Program-made: the position numbers and the translations under genes
The notes under the pieces: model-generated
What the model saw: only the letters and a program-made list of their open reading frames with translations
Databases searched by the model: none
What the model was told of the DNA's origin: nothing
Assembly (NCBI GenBank): GCA_958444395.1
Contig: CAUCOL010000060.1
Location: 1-8,566, forward strand
DNA from: an uncultured Lachnospiraceae bacterium
GTDB lineage: Bacteria > Bacillota > Clostridia > Lachnospirales > Lachnospiraceae
Direction of reading: 5' to 3'
DNA length: 8,566 nucleotides
Part shown: positions 5,623-8,566 of the stretch, piece after piece
Layout: each line of letters begins with the position of its first letter
Numbering within the stretch: position 1 is the stretch's first letter

Positions 5623-8566
5623 CTATCCCTCCAACAGCTCCAGATAATTTCCTTTGTCAATGTGCATCATGGAGATCTGGTTCTTGTGGCGGCGGAAGCC
5701 ATAGACACAGTCAACATTCCGGATCAATGACTGCAGGCGTTCATCCGGCACGCAGACAATCAGCTGCAGCTGCATCATCCGCGAATACTGCAGACATACC
5801 GCACTTCGCTCCTGATCCATCTTAGAAAAGGCTTCGTCCAGAAGCACCAGGCGAATCTTGGAATCATGGTTATTCTGCTGCATATACAGCATGGCAAAAC
5901 CCGCCAGCAACGCGACATATTTCGGGTTCTGTCCCTCTCCGCCGGAGTCACGGCCTGCCATCTCATCGACATAGTTTTTACGGATCTTTCCATTTTCCTC
6001 TTCAACCCGTTCATACATACGGAATGACAGATAATTACGGTAGTCCGCATATTGCTCCATCTCCCGCTTCTTCTGCAGGATCACCGTCTCGTCCTCCGAA
6101 TCCCGTACCGGCATGAATTTGTCTGTCAGAAGCTGGATCTGTGCCGCATATTTACGGTAGAAATCTTCTTCTCCAAAACTGATCTGTCCCTCCAGCTCGT
6201 TCGTCTGCAGATTCTTGCTGTCCAGTTCTTCTGCCATCAGCATCTGATAGAACTGGCCGTTGGCATTATTCGCCGGCTGGATCTCGATCTGATAGATACT
6301 GTCCGAAAAATGGGTCTGTTTCAACAGGCGGTTGATCTCATATTCATGCCGCTTTGCCGCCTTAATGTCTCCGTGGATCGATGCGATCACATTATCGCGC
6401 AGACTTTTGTACACGAAGTCACACTGCTTCTCAAACTCTGTCTGATACTGCGGTTCATAATTCTCCCGATAATCTGCCAGCAGTCTGTCGTAGGCATCGT
6501 TGTTCTGTTCCAATCCATTCAGTCCACAGGATGGATACTGTGTGTTAAAGGCATTTCTGACCAATACCAGCTTTTCCTGCAGTTCCTGCTTCTTCTGCTC
6601 CTGATCTTCCATCTGCGTCAGTGTCCGGTTACGGATCGTCAGCCCGGAATAATGCGTAAGCAATTCTTCGATCTCCTCGCGCAGCTCCTGCGACCAGGCG
6701 AAGCCGTGGCTCTGCCGCTGCATCGTTTCATTCAGATCTTCCAGACGGCTATGGATCGCGCCACTGTTTTGCAACACCTGATTCAAACGGCTCTCTACAC
6801 CACGATATTCTCTCTGCAGGCCGGCAAGTTCCTGTTCCTTCTGCTCCAGCTGTGTCTGTAGCTGTGCATACTCTCCCTGTTGCAGCTGTCGGATCTGCTC
6901 CTGCAGCGCCTCTTTCTGTCCATTGACCTGTGCCAGTTCTCCTCCTGCCTGTGCCAGGCGAAGGATATCGGATGTCTCCCGGCGCAGGCTCTCGTATTCT
7001 CTTGCCTGTTTTAATGCATTATTTTCACTGGCGAGACGGTCTGTCTTCTCATTCAGTATCATCAGTTCCTGTTCGTAATCTGCCAGTTTTTCCCTGGAAA
7101 CCACACTGCCGATGCACGCCCGCACGGTATAGTCCTTTTCCTTCAGATGTCGAAACATAAAGTTACTGTAGGAATAGCAGTCACGTGTCACACCATCCCG
7201 TACCAATGTGAGTTCCTCCACATCCTGACAGCAGATAATATGCCCCAGATAACGACGCAGACAGGTATCCACAAAGTCATACTTTGCACGCACCGTTTCA
7301 TACAACGATCCCTTCTTTGCCTCCGGTTCACTCTGTGCGATTGCTGCCGAATGGATCAGATCCACATTTTCAAACTGCTTCATTCCCCGAAAGATGGCTG
7401 CTGCCTCTGCTGCAAATTCCGGTTCCGTGATCAGGGCATACTTCAACCTGCCCAGACGCCCTTCCACCGCATTCTTCCATTCCTTCTGCGTCACATCGAA
7501 CAGATCTGCCAATACATACACCTGAATCTGCGGACTTCTGCGGATCCGGCTGTTTAACCGTTCCTGCAGCATCGCCTTTGCCTTTTTCAGCTGCGGCGGA
7601 TAGGATTTACGGTTATTTTTAATATCTTCGATCAGCTCACGCTTCTCCTTCTGCTCCTCCCGCCACTTTCGCAGCTGCTGGCTGTTATCCTCGATCTGTT
7701 CTTCCAGATACTGCTTCTCATGCTCCAGCAGCCCACGCAGGGCATCGATCTGTTCCGGCATGAGCGTGCCGCTCTGCAGACGGTCGATCTGTTCTGCCAC
7801 TTCCGAACTAATGTAGTCGTTTATCGTTCTATTTTCTTTCCACTGATTCAGTCCTGCCAGGATCTGCCGCCAGTCTCTGCTGTTGTATGCCAGCGTCTCG
7901 GACAGCTTGTCCAGCTCCTTCAGCTGATTCTGCCTGCCCCCCAGATCGGTTGCCTGCAGATCGGCTTTCATCTGGATGATCTCCTGCTCCACTGCTTCTT
8001 TCTGTGTCTGCAGCTGATCCCTCTTTTGTTCCAGTGCTTCTTTTTCCTGCAGGTTCTGTGTTTTCTGTACGGAGGCTGCTTCCCGTTTATTCGTCAGATC
8101 CTGCAGTTCGATTCCTCGCAGCAGAAGGCGCAGATGCTCGATATCCGCCTCCGTTGTGAGCTTTTGATTCCAGGTGTCCTGAATATCCTGCAGCAGATCG
8201 ATCCGCTGCTTCATATCGTCAATCTTCTCTTTAATATCACGATATGCCCCCAGCTGCTGGCTCAATTCACCGATCGCATCCGATTCACTCTTCGGAAACA
8301 TATAATCCCGGATAAACTGCCCCGTTCCATTGCTCATCTGCAGGGCGATTGCACTTTTCTCCATCGTCGTGAAACGGTGTCCGTCAATATAACCAAAGAT
8401 CACATCATACAGACTGCGCCGATAGGCTTCTGCTGACGTGTAGACACGGTTAATGTCTCCCCGCTCAAACCGTGCGCCTTCCCGGCTGCGTTCCTCGATC
8501 AGGGTACGGATATCCTGCAGCGCATACGGATAACCCTCCTCCGTGAGATATTCGTTCTCCGGCATC
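5623..8566 (-). CDS. jetC: SMC-like ATPase, probable JetC of a Wadjet defence system (5' part outside window)
   Basis: The reading frame continues past the right edge. The first Met in the window (8565) is probably internal, because no Walker A motif appears in the 980 visible residues. Counted from that Met: head segment 1-95; coiled coil about 100-220 and 280-340; SMC-type hinge about 345-490 (KEWKNAVEGRLGRLKYALI); returning coiled coil about 490-670; C-terminal head with signature SGGEGQ 874-879, Walker B LVLLDE 906-911 (D910, E911) and D-loop SKMD after it. This is the plan of MukB/MksB-like condensins. The DEAFSKMD region and overall size fit JetC, the ATP-driven motor that with the kleisin JetA and JetB extrudes plasmid DNA so that the nuclease JetD can cut it. 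A solitary MksB- or SbcC-like protein is the alternative. Its stop is followed by palindromes, not by jetD. Confidence 0.72.
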   Translation of the reverse strand, partial: MPENEYLTEEGYPYALQDIRTLIEERSREGARFERGDINRVYTSAEAYRRSLYDVIFGYIDGHRFTTMEKSAIALQMSNGTGQFIRDYMFPKSESDAIGELSQQLGAYRDIKEKIDDMKQRIDLLQDIQDTWNQKLTTEADIEHLRLLLRGIELQDLTNKREAASVQKTQNLQEKEALEQKRDQLQTQKEAVEQEIIQMKADLQATDLGGRQNQLKELDKLSETLAYNSRDWRQILAGLNQWKENRTINDYISSEVAEQIDRLQSGTLMPEQIDALRGLLEHEKQYLEEQIEDNSQQLRKWREEQKEKRELIEDIKNNRKSYPPQLKKAKAMLQERLNSRIRRSPQIQVYVLADLFDVTQKEWKNAVEGRLGRLKYALITEPEFAAEAAAIFRGMKQFENVDLIHSAAIAQSEPEAKKGSLYETVRAKYDFVDTCLRRYLGHIICCQDVEELTLVRDGVTRDCYSYSNFMFRHLKEKDYTVRACIGSVVSREKLADYEQELMILNEKTDRLASENNALKQAREYESLRRETSDILRLAQAGGELAQVNGQKEALQEQIRQLQQGEYAQLQTQLEQKEQELAGLQREYRGVESRLNQVLQNSGAIHSRLEDLNETMQRQSHGFAWSQELREEIEELLTHYSGLTIRNRTLTQMEDQEQKKQELQEKLVLVRNAFNTQYPSCGLNGLEQNNDAYDRLLADYRENYEPQYQTEFEKQCDFVYKSLRDNVIASIHGDIKAAKRHEYEINRLLKQTHFSDSIYQIEIQPANNANGQFYQMLMAEELDSKNLQTNELEGQISFGEEDFYRKYAAQIQLLTDKFMPVRDSEDETVILQKKREMEQYADYRNYLSFRMYERVEEENGKIRKNYVDEMAGRDSGGEGQNPKYVALLAGFAMLYMQQNNHDSKIRLVLLDEAFSKMDQERSAVCLQYSRMMQLQLIVCVPDERLQSLIRNVDCVYGFRRHKNQISMMHIDKGNYLELLEG

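Noticed and set aside
6052..6861. Plus-strand open frame of 269 codons inside the jetC-like gene
   Set aside because: It is rich in Leu, Gln and Phe as expected from the complement of a coiled-coil gene, with no ribosome site. The minus frame carries clear SMC motifs.
5623..8566. Assignment of the ATPase to RecN, SbcC or Rad50
   Set aside because: It lacks the Zn-hook CxxC of SbcC/Rad50 at the centre and has an SMC-type hinge instead. Size and the DEAFSKMD region fit the MukB/JetC group better, though without the Walker A part this stays provisional.

Overview
The window (moderate GC, AGGAGG ribosome sites, long secreted glycan-degrading proteins) looks like chromosome of a Firmicute of the Clostridia, most likely a Lachnospiraceae-type gut or rumen anaerobe. 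This placement is inferred from gene content and protein style; no rRNA or marker gene is present. All three genes lie on the minus strand, so they are read from right to left.

Region by region, in transcription order: (1) 8566-5623, the C-terminal ~980 residues of a large SMC-like ATPase. It has an SMC-type hinge flanked by coiled coils, an ABC signature SGGEGQ and a Walker B LVLLDE, best matching JetC of a Wadjet (condensin-like plasmid-defence) system. Its Walker A and start lie outside the window. (2) 5622-5150, 473 bp without a gene. It begins with three strong inverted repeats right after the jetC stop, then an AT-rich stretch with a long hairpin that could terminate transcription, then a strong sigma-A-type promoter. 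(3) 5149-1877, a 1090-residue secreted multi-domain GH5 beta-glucanase starting at TTG: signal peptide, GH5 barrel, two tandem ~200-residue modules, an Ala/Pro/Ser linker and a Lys-rich BspA-like leucine-rich-repeat tail. (4) 1876-1303, 574 bp without a gene: an intrinsic terminator, a cluster of palindromes, a second sigma-A-type promoter with two tandem palindromic operator-like repeats at the predicted transcription start, and a long 5' leader. (5) 1302-1, the N-terminal 434 residues of a second GH5 enzyme, a close paralogue of the first, cut by the window edge.

The two GH5 genes are a tandem duplication whose coding parts stayed similar (24 differences over one 170-residue stretch) while their upstream regions share only the promoter core. 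Both products should be exported and attack beta-glucans outside the cell. The longer one probably holds polymer through its tandem modules and may sit on the wall through its basic tail. The jetC-like gene belongs to a separate, defence-related transcription unit. The usual next gene, jetD, is not found downstream of it. The most notable points are this missing jetD, the repeated possible carbohydrate-binding module, the operator pair in front of the second GH5 gene, the two palindrome clusters, and a Tyr-to-Phe change at a conserved GH5 active-site position in the second copy.
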